Positions 47,062 through 56,205 of a stretch of DNA of 64,000 nt are shown one piece after another (positions within the stretch are counted from its first letter, which is position 1; the number at the start of each line of letters is the position of its first letter). This stretch comes from an uncultured Senegalimassilia sp. Its GTDB lineage: Bacteria > Actinomycetota > Coriobacteriia > Coriobacteriales > Eggerthellaceae. A model generated the notes under the pieces. The model saw only the letters and a program-made list of their open reading frames with translations, did no database searches and had not been told where the DNA came from. Made by a program: the position numbers and the translations under genes. The DNA lies in contig NZ_CAKUAT010000012.1 of assembly GCF_934636665.1 (NCBI RefSeq), positions 1 through 64,000 of the forward strand, read 5' to 3'.

Positions 47062-47568
47062 ATGGAGATCGGATTGACCGAGACCGTCAGGAAGATGGCG
47101 TCTGCCGGCGCCCTGCCGGCTGCGCAGGAGGGCGAGCTGCTCTTCTGCTGGGACCTCGCGCGCGTCGATTTCGGGCAGCGCAAGCTGCTCGTCGCGTCGA
47201 ATGCGGCCACGCGGCTGTGCGCCATCACCAGGATGGCCGCGGCCGACTGGAAGCGCATCGACGAGGTGGCCCTCCGGCTAGTCGAGGACGCCGTCGGCAG
47301 CGCCGGCCTCGACGCCGCGCGCTACCTCGAGCTCGCAGGGGAGGCACGCCTCAGCAAGACCCACGGCAGGCGGGCGCTGGGCTGCGTGAACGACCTGTCG
47401 CGCATGCTCGACCCCGTCCGGATCGACATGGGCGAGAAGCTGCAGTGGCGCGAGATGGAGCTGCTCAACTGCAGGCTCATATCCAAGTGCGCCGGTCACG
47501 AGGGTTACGGCGTCCCCGCCGAGCGCTTCGCCGAGGACCTGCGGGCGCTGATCGATCGCGTAGAATAG
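47062..47568 (+). CDS. Hypothetical 168-aa protein, DUF6933-like
   Basis: A GC-rich, host-style gene: MEIGLTETVRKMASAGALPA, then LLFCWDLARVDFGQRKLLVA, SNAATRLCAITRMAAADWKR. The order of an early aromatic strand, a K-LLVA-SN-x-T strand and an amphipathic helix resembles DUF6933. No catalytic motif. It converges with the AbiE remnant, which ends 4 bp away. Confidence 0.5.
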   Translation: MEIGLTETVRKMASAGALPAAQEGELLFCWDLARVDFGQRKLLVASNAATRLCAITRMAAADWKRIDEVALRLVEDAVGSAGLDAARYLELAGEARLSKTHGRRALGCVNDLSRMLDPVRIDMGEKLQWREMELLNCRLISKCAGHEGYGVPAERFAEDLRALIDRVE

Positions 47569-47571
47569 CGG

Positions 47572-47685
47572 CTACTTGTGAAGAAGGTGGACCAAAAGAC
47601 ATGAAAGAAGGCTATAGTCTAGCGACGATTTCTTGGCCGCCTCTTTGACGGCCATCTCGAGCGCCGCGGGCGTCTTGTATCTCAT
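47572..47685 (-). pseudogene. Truncated AbiEii toxin
   Basis: The ATG at 47685 overlaps the antitoxin stop (ATGA). The first 20 codons, MRYKTPAALEMAVKEAAKKS, are the start of an AbiEii nucleotidyltransferase. The frame then runs into unrelated sequence and stops at 47572, before the GSxxE-type catalytic motifs. The toxin is lost. Confidence 0.7.
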
Positions 47686-48329
47686 GATCGGCCTTTCTGG
47701 TCGGATGCGGAGAGGGCTTTTGCGAGGGGCTCGAGCAGGGCCGCTCGCCGTTTGTTTTCGCCGAGCTCGTCGAGCAGGCTGCCAAGCTTCGCAGAGTCGA
47801 TGAGACCTTTGGCCGCGGCGTCGCGGAAGGCGCCTTCGACAAGCGACGGGTCCTCGCAGTCGAGGCACAGATCGGCAAGCGTTCTCTCGGCGCGGGTGAC
47901 AGGCAGCCCGCCCATCCAGGCCATGTCGCCTTCGTCGACGTTTCTCACCCCAAAGCGTGCCGACTCGATTTTTGAGTTGATGCGCTCGGACGCGTAGATG
48001 CGGTAGGGGGAGAGGTGGAAGTCCCCGATTCCCAGGAGCCATGCAGCCGTAGAGCCACCGACGGCCACGCCGTCCCACTTAGCTTGCCGCTCCCATGAGA
48101 ACGCTGTCGATGCCGTGAGCTTCCAGATCGCGGCCAGCTCGTCGGTCTCCGAGCTCGGCGCACCAGAGAGGCGATACGCGCCGTGGGCGACGCGCTCGAG
48201 GCGCCCGACCTTGCAGGCGTGGGAGAGGGCGTTCCTGCTGATGCCGAGGCGCTGTGCCTGGGCAGTGGTGAAGACGCCCTCCGATGCCGAGAGCTCGTCG
48301 ATGGCGGCTATGTTGTTTGCATACTTCAT
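47682..48329 (-). CDS. AbiEi-type antitoxin (type IV toxin-antitoxin)
   Basis: A 215-aa protein from the ATG at 48329. N-terminal winged helix: DELSASEGVFTTAQAQRLGI, SRNALSHACKVGRLERVAHG, AYRLSG. C-terminal antitoxin domain: RIYASERINSKIESARFGVR, LPVTRAERTLADLCLD. AbiEi binds its own promoter and counters AbiEii. Toxin loss leaves it orphaned, perhaps as a repressor or anti-addiction factor. The start codon follows the -10 box so closely that the mRNA may be leaderless. Confidence 0.85.
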   Translation of the reverse strand: MKYANNIAAIDELSASEGVFTTAQAQRLGISRNALSHACKVGRLERVAHGAYRLSGAPSSETDELAAIWKLTASTAFSWERQAKWDGVAVGGSTAAWLLGIGDFHLSPYRIYASERINSKIESARFGVRNVDEGDMAWMGGLPVTRAERTLADLCLDCEDPSLVEGAFRDAAAKGLIDSAKLGSLLDELGENKRRAALLEPLAKALSASDQKGRS

Positions 48330-48331
48330 GT

Positions 48332-48365
48332 TGCGATTGTACGAAAATTTCAGACATTTGCAACA
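48332..48365 (-). promoter_or_regulatory. Promoter of abiEi, probably leaderless
   Basis: On the minus strand TTGCAA (48363-48358) and TACAAT (48341-48336) are 16 bp apart, and the ATG begins 6 bp after the -10 box. No ribosome site fits between, so transcription should start at or next to the ATG. Confidence 0.6.
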
Positions 48366-48527
48366 TCGAAGTGTCACACGCCGACTATGCGATTGAAGCA
48401 GGGCCAATCGAAGGGGGACAACGCCGCGTTGATTCTGGCCTTATTGAAAATCTCGCCACGCGATTCACTCAGATTTGCCGTTTCGCTAAATCGCTGGGTT
48501 TGTGTATGCGTCGACGCTGATGCGAAG

Positions 48528-48893
48528 AATCGTCCCATTGGGAATCTGTCCCAATGGGACGATTTGCTATTCGGTTTGAAGGCGGCTTTTCGGAGCCGAT
48601 TCATCGCCGATGACGATCAGAATGAGTTGCAAAAGTCTGGAGATTCAAACTCTAGAAAACAGATAGTTCAGCTATCTAGTCGGAGCATTTCTGCAGGTAA
48701 TCTTGTTTTTCGTCTTGGCAAAAGGGATGAGCGTCGTGGGCCCGCGCCCTGCGCTGCCGAACGAGGTGGCAACCTACAACGATTACCAGCGCCAAAGGCT
48801 GCTGGTGAAACCCGGCATGACCTGCTATTGGCAAACCCGTCGAAACCGCGACTCCATAACCTTCGACGAGTGGGTTGACTTGGATCTGTGAGA
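48528..48893 (+). repeat. Hairpin plus sugar-transferase module, copy 3
   Basis: The hairpin at 48528-48564 (arm AATCGTCCCATTGGGA) has the same stem as copies 1 and 2 with one paired change, CTCATT to CCCATT compensated in the opposite arm. About 150 bp later TTTTTCGTCTTGGCAAAAGG begins the WcaJ segment. Confidence 0.7.
48703..48893 (+). pseudogene. Truncated WcaJ-type sugar transferase, copy 3
   Basis: The frame LAKGMSVVGPRPALPNEVAT, YNDYQRQRLLVKPGMTCYWQ, TRRNRDSITFDEWVDLDL is nearly identical at protein level to copy 2 (28233). It starts and ends at the same residues, then stops at once. Both missing parts are the same as in copy 2. Confidence 0.8.
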
Positions 48894-48997
48894 CGGGTAA
48901 GAACGTGTCGGCGGTCAAGGTCGATCGCTACCTACAGCAGCTGGGTTTTCGCATGGTGATCGTGCCCAAGGGCGCGGACGTGGATGTGACCGAATGA
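48890..48997 (+). pseudogene. C-terminal fragment of a putative helix-turn-helix regulator
   Basis: The frame reads TGKNVSAVKVDRYLQQLGFR, then MVIVPKGADVDVTE and a stop at 48995. Xre-type regulators and antitoxins often end with this kind of helix plus beta hairpin. It is fused directly to the WcaJ fragment. Confidence 0.4.
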
Positions 48998-49027
48998 GGC
49001 GGCGTTAACCTCGGCGGGCGCGAAAAC

Positions 49028-50008
49028 TCATTGCGGGGTGTCGGGCCGCCTTTCAACAACCTCTATTTTGCCATCCATGCCGGCTATCCAGCCGCGGAAC
49101 TGGGGGCTGTCGATTACCTTTACCCGCACGCGTGCGGTTTTGCCGTCAGGATTCACCGCAACATGCCCTTTGAGCCTGTCTCCGAAATGGTCGTACAGCG
49201 GGTTCATCATCTTCTGTTCGTTGACCTGAAGCGTTATCCATTTCGATGTTCCTAGAAACATGCCGAACTGCGTGCATTCGAAATCCTCCAGGTCGAAAGC
49301 GTTGATTTTCGCGCTTACTGCGCCGTCCACGCAGGTGTCGAGAACTTGTTCCATGCGATCGAGTCGCCGCGCTATGACCTTATCGCGCTCTTCGCTGAAG
49401 GAAACCATATAGTAGCAGTCGTTGATGTGCGTGAGCAGAATCGGGGTTTCCGTCTTGGTCTCCCTGTATCGGGATTTCTTCTCCAGGTCGAATCCTATGT
49501 CAAGATACTCGAAGGATACCTTGTGCCGCGGCGATGCGGCTAGCGCCCCTTGGATAACCTCGATATTGTGAAATACCTGATCATTCTTGGTTTTTGGTCG
49601 GCGACCCAGGCGAATCTCGGCTTTCAGGGATTGCGATTCGCCATGCAACCCAAGGGCAAGAATGGACTCCACAAGGTCTCTTGACGTTTGCTCATCGATC
49701 GATCTGGAGCTTTGAACGATGTCGATAAGCATCTTGAGCTCGTTTTGCTGAAACCGCCGCGAGGAAACGTAATACTCGAATGTGTGGTGCTTTTCTCGTG
49801 TGATGTCGATTCCGAAATCCTGCAACGTTTTGATGTCGCTGCGAATCGCGCGCTGGTTCGCTTCGGTGTGGGGCAAGCCAAGCCTATCGAGCAGTTGCTT
49901 GACGGAGAACCGATGCGTTCGGTCGCTCTCTTCTTCGAGAATCGTCTTTACCGTCATAAGGCGGTGCTTATGCTTGGCTCCACATCGGTTTGACTGCTTG
50001 CTGGTCAT
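49028..50008 (-). CDS. WYL-domain transcriptional regulator
   Basis: A 326-aa protein with an N-terminal winged helix (RFSVKQLLDRLGLPHTEANQ, RAIRSDIKTLQDFGIDI), a WYL domain (KVSFEYLDIGFDLEKKSRYR, ETPILLTHINDCYYMVSFSE, IARRLDRMEQV) and a C-terminal WCX-like part. AAGGACGG precedes the ATG. It diverges from the helicase gene, separated by 270 bp that contain a large hairpin. WYL regulators of the BrxR/CapW type repress anti-phage operons until nucleic acid or nucleotide signals appear, so it probably controls the two large genes. Confidence 0.85.
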   Translation of the reverse strand: MTSKQSNRCGAKHKHRLMTVKTILEEESDRTHRFSVKQLLDRLGLPHTEANQRAIRSDIKTLQDFGIDITREKHHTFEYYVSSRRFQQNELKMLIDIVQSSRSIDEQTSRDLVESILALGLHGESQSLKAEIRLGRRPKTKNDQVFHNIEVIQGALAASPRHKVSFEYLDIGFDLEKKSRYRETKTETPILLTHINDCYYMVSFSEERDKVIARRLDRMEQVLDTCVDGAVSAKINAFDLEDFECTQFGMFLGTSKWITLQVNEQKMMNPLYDHFGDRLKGHVAVNPDGKTARVRVKVIDSPQFRGWIAGMDGKIEVVERRPDTPQ

Positions 50009-50147
50009 GGTGCCGTCCTTGCTGAAAAGCCGTTATAACGACCTGATAAGGTCGTGAAAATTCTAACCCGTTGACTACGCTTATGAGCAACCATTTATGC
50101 AAATGGCCTGATGACCTCGGTAAAAACGAACTGGTGTGCAGGTATGC

Positions 50148-50254
50148 GTGAACAGGGACGGTGAACAGGGGACGGAGGTGTGTTCAGGATGCGTCTTCGG
50201 GAAGTGCAAGCCTTTTCCTGAACACACCTCCGTCCCCTGTTCACCCTGTTCGCC
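50148..50254. repeat. Long hairpin, left boundary of the two-gene system
   Basis: Arms GTGAACAGGGGACGGAGGTG (50161) and CACCTCCGTCCCCTGTTCAC (inverted, ending 50244) form a stem of about 27 bp around a 30-nt loop that contains AGTGCAAGCC. Part of the arm (GTGAACAGGGACG) is repeated once more outside. The same structure with the same loop box lies at 56206-56287. Confidence 0.85.
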
Positions 50255-50278
50255 TAGCGGAAACGATTGGAGGCAGGT

Positions 50279-53200
50279 GTGGCGGAAATGGAGAAAGCAA
50301 GGAAGCATTCGGGGATTGAGCGGGTTTTGGGCCAGTCCATCGGCGTTGATCCTGAGCAATGCGGGCTGCTTTTGCTGGCTGGCCCGGTTGGCGCGGGCAA
50401 GACGTACTCGTCTATGAGCCATATCGCTGATCAGCTTATAGCGTTCGGACCGAAGTGCAGGCGGTTCGTCTTTGTGACGAACGTGAAGCGGAATCTTCCC
50501 GTTGACGAGTTGCTGCAAATCCTCGATGAGCGCGGCCACCCCGAGCTTGCCGCGTACGTGGTTAAGCTCGACTCGAATCTAGGGATGTTCCAAAGCAATA
50601 TCAACGCCGCAAAAGGCGTTATGCCAAGCGCCCCGTTCTCCTATTGGAAAAAAGGACCCAAGAAGCCCGGGTCGAATGAGCGCGCGGTCATCAAGGCCGA
50701 ATTCAACATTCGGAACCTTCCCGAGCTGCAAGAAGCGGAGAGGCTGCAGCGGATTCTCGAGGAGACGAGGAACCTCCCTCTGCATGTCGGTGCTGCTCGG
50801 CGCAAGGCAATCGAAGGCGCTGAGGAGGAAGCGGAGAAGGCCGAGAGCAAGCTTCGACGACACATTTCGTCGGTATTTGCGTCCATGTGCAAGCTTGATG
50901 AAGACGGCTACCGCTTGATGACGCGGCAGGAGAAACGCGAACTTGTCGAGAAAAGCGCCTGGTGGGAATGGCTAAGAGTGCTGTATCCGTCGGTCCTGAC
51001 GCACAAGAAGCGCGTGCTGTTCATGAGCGTGAACAAGCTGCTGGTGAAAAACTCCCCCATCATCGAGCCGTCGGAAAGCATTTGGGAAAGCGACTTGCTA
51101 AAGGGATCAGTCGTGATCATCGACGAGTTCGAGCTATCGAAGAGCGTCATCAACGACTTCCTGATTCGCGAAAGCGTTGGCAAGATGGCCGACATGGTAA
51201 GCATGCTCCGCATGCTTATGGGCCGCGCGCTCGAGGGTCGCCAGATCGACGGCAAGGGCGGCGACGGCGACGCGGGTGCGGCGTTCACGAGCGAGCTGTT
51301 CCGCAGCCCTTCGAACAGGATCGGCTGCGGGCCTGAGCTTCGTGCGGAGTTCGGCGCCATCGTGAACGCCGCGGAAGAGGCGTATCTCGAACTGCACCTG
51401 GACAAACAGTTCCGCCTGAGCGACAGGCTGCGCTATAGGAACCAGCCGTTTCTCTTCAACGACTTCCAAAGCCATATCGTCGATGTCGAAGACAGTTCAT
51501 GGTCGGCGATCCGTTTCCTTGAAAGCCAGAACACCATCGAATTCGGTTCGGGCACTCCGCCCTATGCTGGGGGCGAGGCTTCGATAACGGGGCTACGTGA
51601 AGTCGATTCCTACTCCGTCCCGTTGTTGCTGAGCAGGCTCGAAGGCCTTGTCAGATGGATCGTCAGCTGGATCGCCCGCGTCGCTGAGAATTACCAAGCG
51701 GTCGTGGCCGAGGACGCCGATCAGGGAAAGCGTCCCGAAATCAGTTTTGACCAGGCTGTCGGCACGGTGCTGTCCGAGCTCAACATGATGGACGAGGTGC
51801 ATGGCGAGCTGAACCCGGCGCGTCGGCGCGTCATCGAGATGGCGCATGAGGAGCGGGCGCGCCGCGCGGCGGTCGATGACGGGGCAAGGGATGATGATCC
51901 GGCAGATTTGAGCTTGTATCACAAGGGCTTCAGGGTGCACTCGTTCACCGAGTCCGCGAAGCATGACACGTTAACGCGTATGGAGCGCTGTGCGCTTTCT
52001 TGCACGGCAGAGCGCAAACTCATCGAGTTGAGTCGCCGCAACTTCGTGGTGGGCATTTCTGCGTCCTTGGATATACCGTCTGTTCTGGGCAATTACGATA
52101 TCGATTACATCAAGGCGGCTCTCGGCGACCGATGCATCTTGCTGGATGCAGCCCAGCGACAGGGGATCGAGGAAGACTACCGACGCAGCGTAAGCCGCTA
52201 CGATAACGTGGAAATCCGCGTCAGCAAGATTTCCGACGTGGATTCCGAGGGGGAGTACAGCGAGAAGGCGTGGCTTGCCGTGCTCGATGATGCGGTGGTT
52301 GCTCGCAAGGCTTTCAACAAGGTTGCGATGGACTTTTCCACCGCTGACGGACGCTTGACGTTCGGGCAGCGGCGAGTGTTGAAGGTTTGCGCCGCGTTCA
52401 AGGGATTCTGGAAGGCCGATGATGCTCGCGCCATGCTTTGCGTTTTGAATGCGTTGCCGAAGGCCGGCGGAAGCGGGTTCGACCTGATGAAGCTCAAAGA
52501 CGTGTTCGGGATGGTCTTCGAGCAGCTAGGGATCGACGGCAACGTGGATGACGCGTTTTACGTTCTCGGCGGCGGCAACGAGGAGTTTGAACGCGCGAAG
52601 AAGCAGGCGCTTTCGCGTTTGGCGGCGGGTGAGAAGCTGTTCGTGATCACGGCGTATCAATCCGCGGGTGCGGGGCAAAACCTGCAATACAAGATTCCCG
52701 AAGGCGCAACCCCCGTTCAAATCAACGATCGCCCCGCATCTGAGGAAATGGATTTCGATTGCCTGTACGTGGAGGCCCCAACCCATACATCCCCGGTGAT
52801 CACCGGAAACGAGAAGGTGGACGAATACCAGGTAGTGCACCATATCTTGGGATGCGAGTACCTGTACGAGAATGCTGAAATCAGCAGAGGGGCGTTGCTC
52901 AGGAGCGTTTCGGAGGCGTTGCGCGCGCTTGGCGGTTCCGGGGTGGATTACGGCTACAAGGCAACCGATAGCGCGCGGCTGTTCGGGGCGAAGCAGGTGT
53001 ATCAGGCTGTGGGCCGTTTGAGCAGGACCAACATGAAGATGCCGGTGATTAGGCTGTTTGTCGACGCCGGCCTTATGGAAGGCGTTCCCTTGGGCGTGCT
53101 GAAGTCGTGCGGGCTTACGTTCACGCCCGAGTTCGGGGCGTTGGTGGACGCGTTTGACGAGCCGATTCCCCAGTCTTCGAAGGATGTCAAGCGCTTGCAG

Positions 53201-54031
53201 CGCAGGGCGGCGCGCGCGTCCGACAGGTCGCGGGCCTGCATTAACTCGCTTTTGGGCTCCGGCTGGCGGGACGATGCTCGCAAGGCGTGGTTTGACCTGG
53301 GGAATCAGGTTCTCAAGCATCCGACGCTTCCCGATAGCTGGAACGAGGTCCCGTATATGGAGCGGTGTTATTACGTCGAGCTTGATGCGAAAAGGACGTC
53401 GTATCGGTACACCGCAAAAGATGATTTCGCGTCGGTCGAGGTGCTCTTCGATCCACCCGCCGGTACAAAAAGCTTCGAAGTGAGCGAAAAAGCCGCGCGC
53501 CTGGACGTGCTCATGCGCATTCCTGGTATGCGGAGCTATTTCGAGCAGTGCGGATACGCTACGAAATGGGAGGCTTCGACAAGGATCATGACCCCCATTG
53601 TTGCCGAGAGCATCTACAAGGGGCGCCTTGGCGAAGTGTGCGGGCGTTTCGTCCTCGAGCAAAGCGGCATTGCGGTCGCGGATATCGACGACGCTTTCAG
53701 GTTCGAGAAATTCGACTTCGTGCTGCCTGGCACGCTGGGCGACCAAGAGGTGTTTATCGATTTCAAGCACTGGAAAAAGCAGTCGGATAGAACGGGGTGG
53801 GACTCGGAGAAGCTTATCGATTGGGTGTTCGCGAAGATGGAGGCGATCGACGCCAAGAAGGCTATCGTCGCTAACGTTTTGCTTCCTGACGAGGGCGATT
53901 ATCGGGAGACGTACCGTTCAAAAGACGGGCGAAGGCTTCTTGTGGTGCCTGCGCTCGTCAAAGGCGACTGCTCATTCGACGAAACGGCGATTCAGGCTAT
54001 AAGGAGGTTTATCGATGGCGTTGTTGACTAA
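50279..54031 (+). CDS. Large helicase-like ATPase with C-terminal PD-(D/E)XK nuclease
   Basis: A 1250-aa protein from GTG 50279 (GGAGG 6 nt upstream; TTG 50267 and ATG 50288 are alternatives). Walker A is AGPVGAGKT (residues 34-42), Walker B is VVIIDEFE with Asp282-Glu283, and a motif-VI-like QAVGRLSR starts at 909, so it is a P-loop helicase with DinG or SF2 features. An insert (about 80-230) is charged and helical. The last 150 residues hold Glu1119, Asp1146, and Asp1161-Phe-Lys1163 in VFIDFKHWKK, a PD-(D/E)XK site. The next gene overlaps by 17 bp. Family not recognised; role inferred as DNA or RNA unwinding plus cutting. Confidence 0.8.
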   Translation: MAEMEKARKHSGIERVLGQSIGVDPEQCGLLLLAGPVGAGKTYSSMSHIADQLIAFGPKCRRFVFVTNVKRNLPVDELLQILDERGHPELAAYVVKLDSNLGMFQSNINAAKGVMPSAPFSYWKKGPKKPGSNERAVIKAEFNIRNLPELQEAERLQRILEETRNLPLHVGAARRKAIEGAEEEAEKAESKLRRHISSVFASMCKLDEDGYRLMTRQEKRELVEKSAWWEWLRVLYPSVLTHKKRVLFMSVNKLLVKNSPIIEPSESIWESDLLKGSVVIIDEFELSKSVINDFLIRESVGKMADMVSMLRMLMGRALEGRQIDGKGGDGDAGAAFTSELFRSPSNRIGCGPELRAEFGAIVNAAEEAYLELHLDKQFRLSDRLRYRNQPFLFNDFQSHIVDVEDSSWSAIRFLESQNTIEFGSGTPPYAGGEASITGLREVDSYSVPLLLSRLEGLVRWIVSWIARVAENYQAVVAEDADQGKRPEISFDQAVGTVLSELNMMDEVHGELNPARRRVIEMAHEERARRAAVDDGARDDDPADLSLYHKGFRVHSFTESAKHDTLTRMERCALSCTAERKLIELSRRNFVVGISASLDIPSVLGNYDIDYIKAALGDRCILLDAAQRQGIEEDYRRSVSRYDNVEIRVSKISDVDSEGEYSEKAWLAVLDDAVVARKAFNKVAMDFSTADGRLTFGQRRVLKVCAAFKGFWKADDARAMLCVLNALPKAGGSGFDLMKLKDVFGMVFEQLGIDGNVDDAFYVLGGGNEEFERAKKQALSRLAAGEKLFVITAYQSAGAGQNLQYKIPEGATPVQINDRPASEEMDFDCLYVEAPTHTSPVITGNEKVDEYQVVHHILGCEYLYENAEISRGALLRSVSEALRALGGSGVDYGYKATDSARLFGAKQVYQAVGRLSRTNMKMPVIRLFVDAGLMEGVPLGVLKSCGLTFTPEFGALVDAFDEPIPQSSKDVKRLQRRAARASDRSRACINSLLGSGWRDDARKAWFDLGNQVLKHPTLPDSWNEVPYMERCYYVELDAKRTSYRYTAKDDFASVEVLFDPPAGTKSFEVSEKAARLDVLMRIPGMRSYFEQCGYATKWEASTRIMTPIVAESIYKGRLGEVCGRFVLEQSGIAVADIDDAFRFEKFDFVLPGTLGDQEVFIDFKHWKKQSDRTGWDSEKLIDWVFAKMEAIDAKKAIVANVLLPDEGDYRETYRSKDGRRLLVVPALVKGDCSFDETAIQAIRRFIDGVVD

Positions 54032-56183
54032 CAAGCTGAGCATTTCCTTGGTGCACGAGGAGTTTGACAAGCGGTATGACGTGTTCGAGGTGACGAAAGA
54101 GGGCAAAGGGCATCTTTCTTGGTCGTCGCGCGTTTTCGAGGCGTTTGGCGCCCCGTATATCCTTTCGATTCTCGGTCAAGGTGGGGATGACCCGTTCTAT
54201 ATCCTTGCCCCAAAAGGCATCGTGTCGGTGAGGGGGCTCCGCGATCATTTCGAGAAAAGCTACGGCGGTGTTATCGAGGATGAGGATTTGGAGTCAGCCG
54301 ACGTGGCAACAAGCCTGCTTCCAAAACAGGTGCCAAGCCGCAATGTGTCAGAGCATATTTTGGTGCAGCTGCTGCTTAACGCGCTTTTTGCGGGCAACAG
54401 CGAGAACGGCCCGTCCCTGCAAAACGTCGCCGGGCACCTCTATTGCTTCAAAACAGGCAGGGATTGGGTTAAGAAGACGAAGAGCGGGCGCAATCTGCAC
54501 ATTATCGGACTGGAGCTCAAGGTGACGCCGGAATCGTTGCTGAAGGTGAATGTTAGAACGTTCACCAGGGCAAATGCCGCCGGTCTGATATTCGATGGCA
54601 GGAAGAAAAGCGAGTACCCGCGGTACGTGGTCGACTTCGATGGCCCAACTATGCGTCGTGCTTCCCCAGGTGAAAGCCCTGAGGCCGACAACGTTTTCAT
54701 TCAGAAGCAGTACGAGGGGCAGAAAAGCAAGATCCCGTTTTTGAAATACGGCAATCGAAAGGCTTTTGCGAACTCGAAATGCGGGGTTATCCAAGAGGTC
54801 GTCGAGCGGTTTAACGAGACGTATGCGGGCATGGCGAGCATATCTTTCAAGGCGATTGATGATTCCAAGCGCGCGCCCGTTCCCAAGAAGCTGATGAAAG
54901 CCGATTACCTCGCGTGGTTCGCGCGAGACGAGTACGTGGTGGTTGACGTTGCTAAAGACGGCGCAAGCAGGAAGGCGTGCGAATTTGTTGCCGATTGGCT
55001 TGCGTTCGATGAGTATCTCAGCGTGCGTCCGCGCATTGTGGACAGTGCCGTCGCCGGTGCCAACAACCTGCTGATCCTTCATGAGAAAGCGTATTACGAG
55101 GACCGGGGGATCAACGACCCCTATGTTGCTTCCGTGCTTGAAGGCGCAGCGTGCCAGCATTTGACCGTCGAGACCGTGCAATCTGAGTTCGGTAAGCCGA
55201 AGGAAGACAGTGGCATGCGTTTCGTCATTCCGAAATGCCTGGTCGAAGCCGCGGTTAAGCGCGATATTTGCGATGCTGCTATGCGCTTGTACGATTGGAG
55301 CGCGCTCGAGTGCGACGGTCCGCTGGTTTTTGCACTTTGCGGGCCCGAGTCGAAGGAGGAAAAGAAGGAGCGCGAGAGGGACAAGTCGCCAAGGCGCTAT
55401 TCGTTTCTTGAGGTGAGCTCGGCGGGCGCACTGGCGTTCTATCAGGGATGTTCGGACAACGCGGCCTCGGGTTCCAAGTGGGATAAGCTCGCAGATGTGT
55501 TTACAAGCGAGTGGTCGTCTGAGACGGAGGGTTTTGCGATCAACGCCGCCGGCGACATCGATGCGATCGAGCTGACGGATGGATTTCCCATTCCCGACCT
55601 TGCCACGATTAAGCGCGCTGTGGAGAGCATCGACTGGTCGCTGCCGAAAAGCGACGTGCTCGAGGCGGTATCCACTCTTACGGAAGACCCTGCTATCGAC
55701 ATCGCATTGCGGGCACTGTGCGAGTGGGTTTCCGAGATGCCGGATTCTTTGGTGAAGGCATCGAAGCTCAACTCGTTGGTTGTGGATGCTGCAAAGATGG
55801 TCGATGAGAAATACCCGGCGCGGCGTATTCGAGAATTGGTTGACGCTCGGCTGGAGGAGCGGTTCTCAAGGCGCCTTTTGACCGGCGTGCCCCGCGACAA
55901 GGAAGCGCTTGCGACAACGTACGAGCCGATCGTCAAGATGCATTGCGTTCGGGAAGACGATTCGCTGCTGTATTGGGTGAGCAACTTCGATGGCCTAAGC
56001 CGGATGGGTCGGGAAAACGGCTGCGTCATCAGGAGTGTTCGCAGCGTCAACGGCGAGAACCCGTTCTTCGCGGATTTGCTCGAAACGCTCGTTGTGCCCA
56101 TCGCGCGCCTGGGCAACGCCTCGGTGCTGCCGCTGCCCTTCAAGTACCTCCGCGAATGGATGGAGAACGTAGCGGTGGAGTGA
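54015..56183 (+). CDS. 722-aa partner of the helicase-nuclease, unknown family
   Basis: Starts at ATG 54015 inside the helicase gene with AAGGAGG in front, so the two are coupled. No transmembrane part. Recognisable texture includes YILAPKGIVSVRGLRDHFE near 60-80, a stretch NNLLILHEKAYYEDRGINDP near 350-370 followed by QHLTVETVQ, an EKKERERDKSPRR charged loop near 460, and a conserved-looking C-terminus VLPLPFKYLREWMENVAVE. The middle has a faint likeness to MID/PIWI-type (Argonaute-like or pPIWI-RE) proteins, which also pair with helicases and nucleases, but I cannot find the catalytic tetrad. Treat the family as unknown. Confidence 0.75.
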   Translation: MALLTNKLSISLVHEEFDKRYDVFEVTKEGKGHLSWSSRVFEAFGAPYILSILGQGGDDPFYILAPKGIVSVRGLRDHFEKSYGGVIEDEDLESADVATSLLPKQVPSRNVSEHILVQLLLNALFAGNSENGPSLQNVAGHLYCFKTGRDWVKKTKSGRNLHIIGLELKVTPESLLKVNVRTFTRANAAGLIFDGRKKSEYPRYVVDFDGPTMRRASPGESPEADNVFIQKQYEGQKSKIPFLKYGNRKAFANSKCGVIQEVVERFNETYAGMASISFKAIDDSKRAPVPKKLMKADYLAWFARDEYVVVDVAKDGASRKACEFVADWLAFDEYLSVRPRIVDSAVAGANNLLILHEKAYYEDRGINDPYVASVLEGAACQHLTVETVQSEFGKPKEDSGMRFVIPKCLVEAAVKRDICDAAMRLYDWSALECDGPLVFALCGPESKEEKKERERDKSPRRYSFLEVSSAGALAFYQGCSDNAASGSKWDKLADVFTSEWSSETEGFAINAAGDIDAIELTDGFPIPDLATIKRAVESIDWSLPKSDVLEAVSTLTEDPAIDIALRALCEWVSEMPDSLVKASKLNSLVVDAAKMVDEKYPARRIRELVDARLEERFSRRLLTGVPRDKEALATTYEPIVKMHCVREDDSLLYWVSNFDGLSRMGRENGCVIRSVRSVNGENPFFADLLETLVVPIARLGNASVLPLPFKYLREWMENVAVE

Positions 56184-56205
56184 GAGTGACTGAGCGGGGG
56201 GAGGC

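Noticed and set aside
52526..53770. 414-codon minus-strand frame inside the helicase-nuclease gene
   Set aside because: The plus frame carries motif VI and the nuclease site; the minus frame has no recognisable domain.
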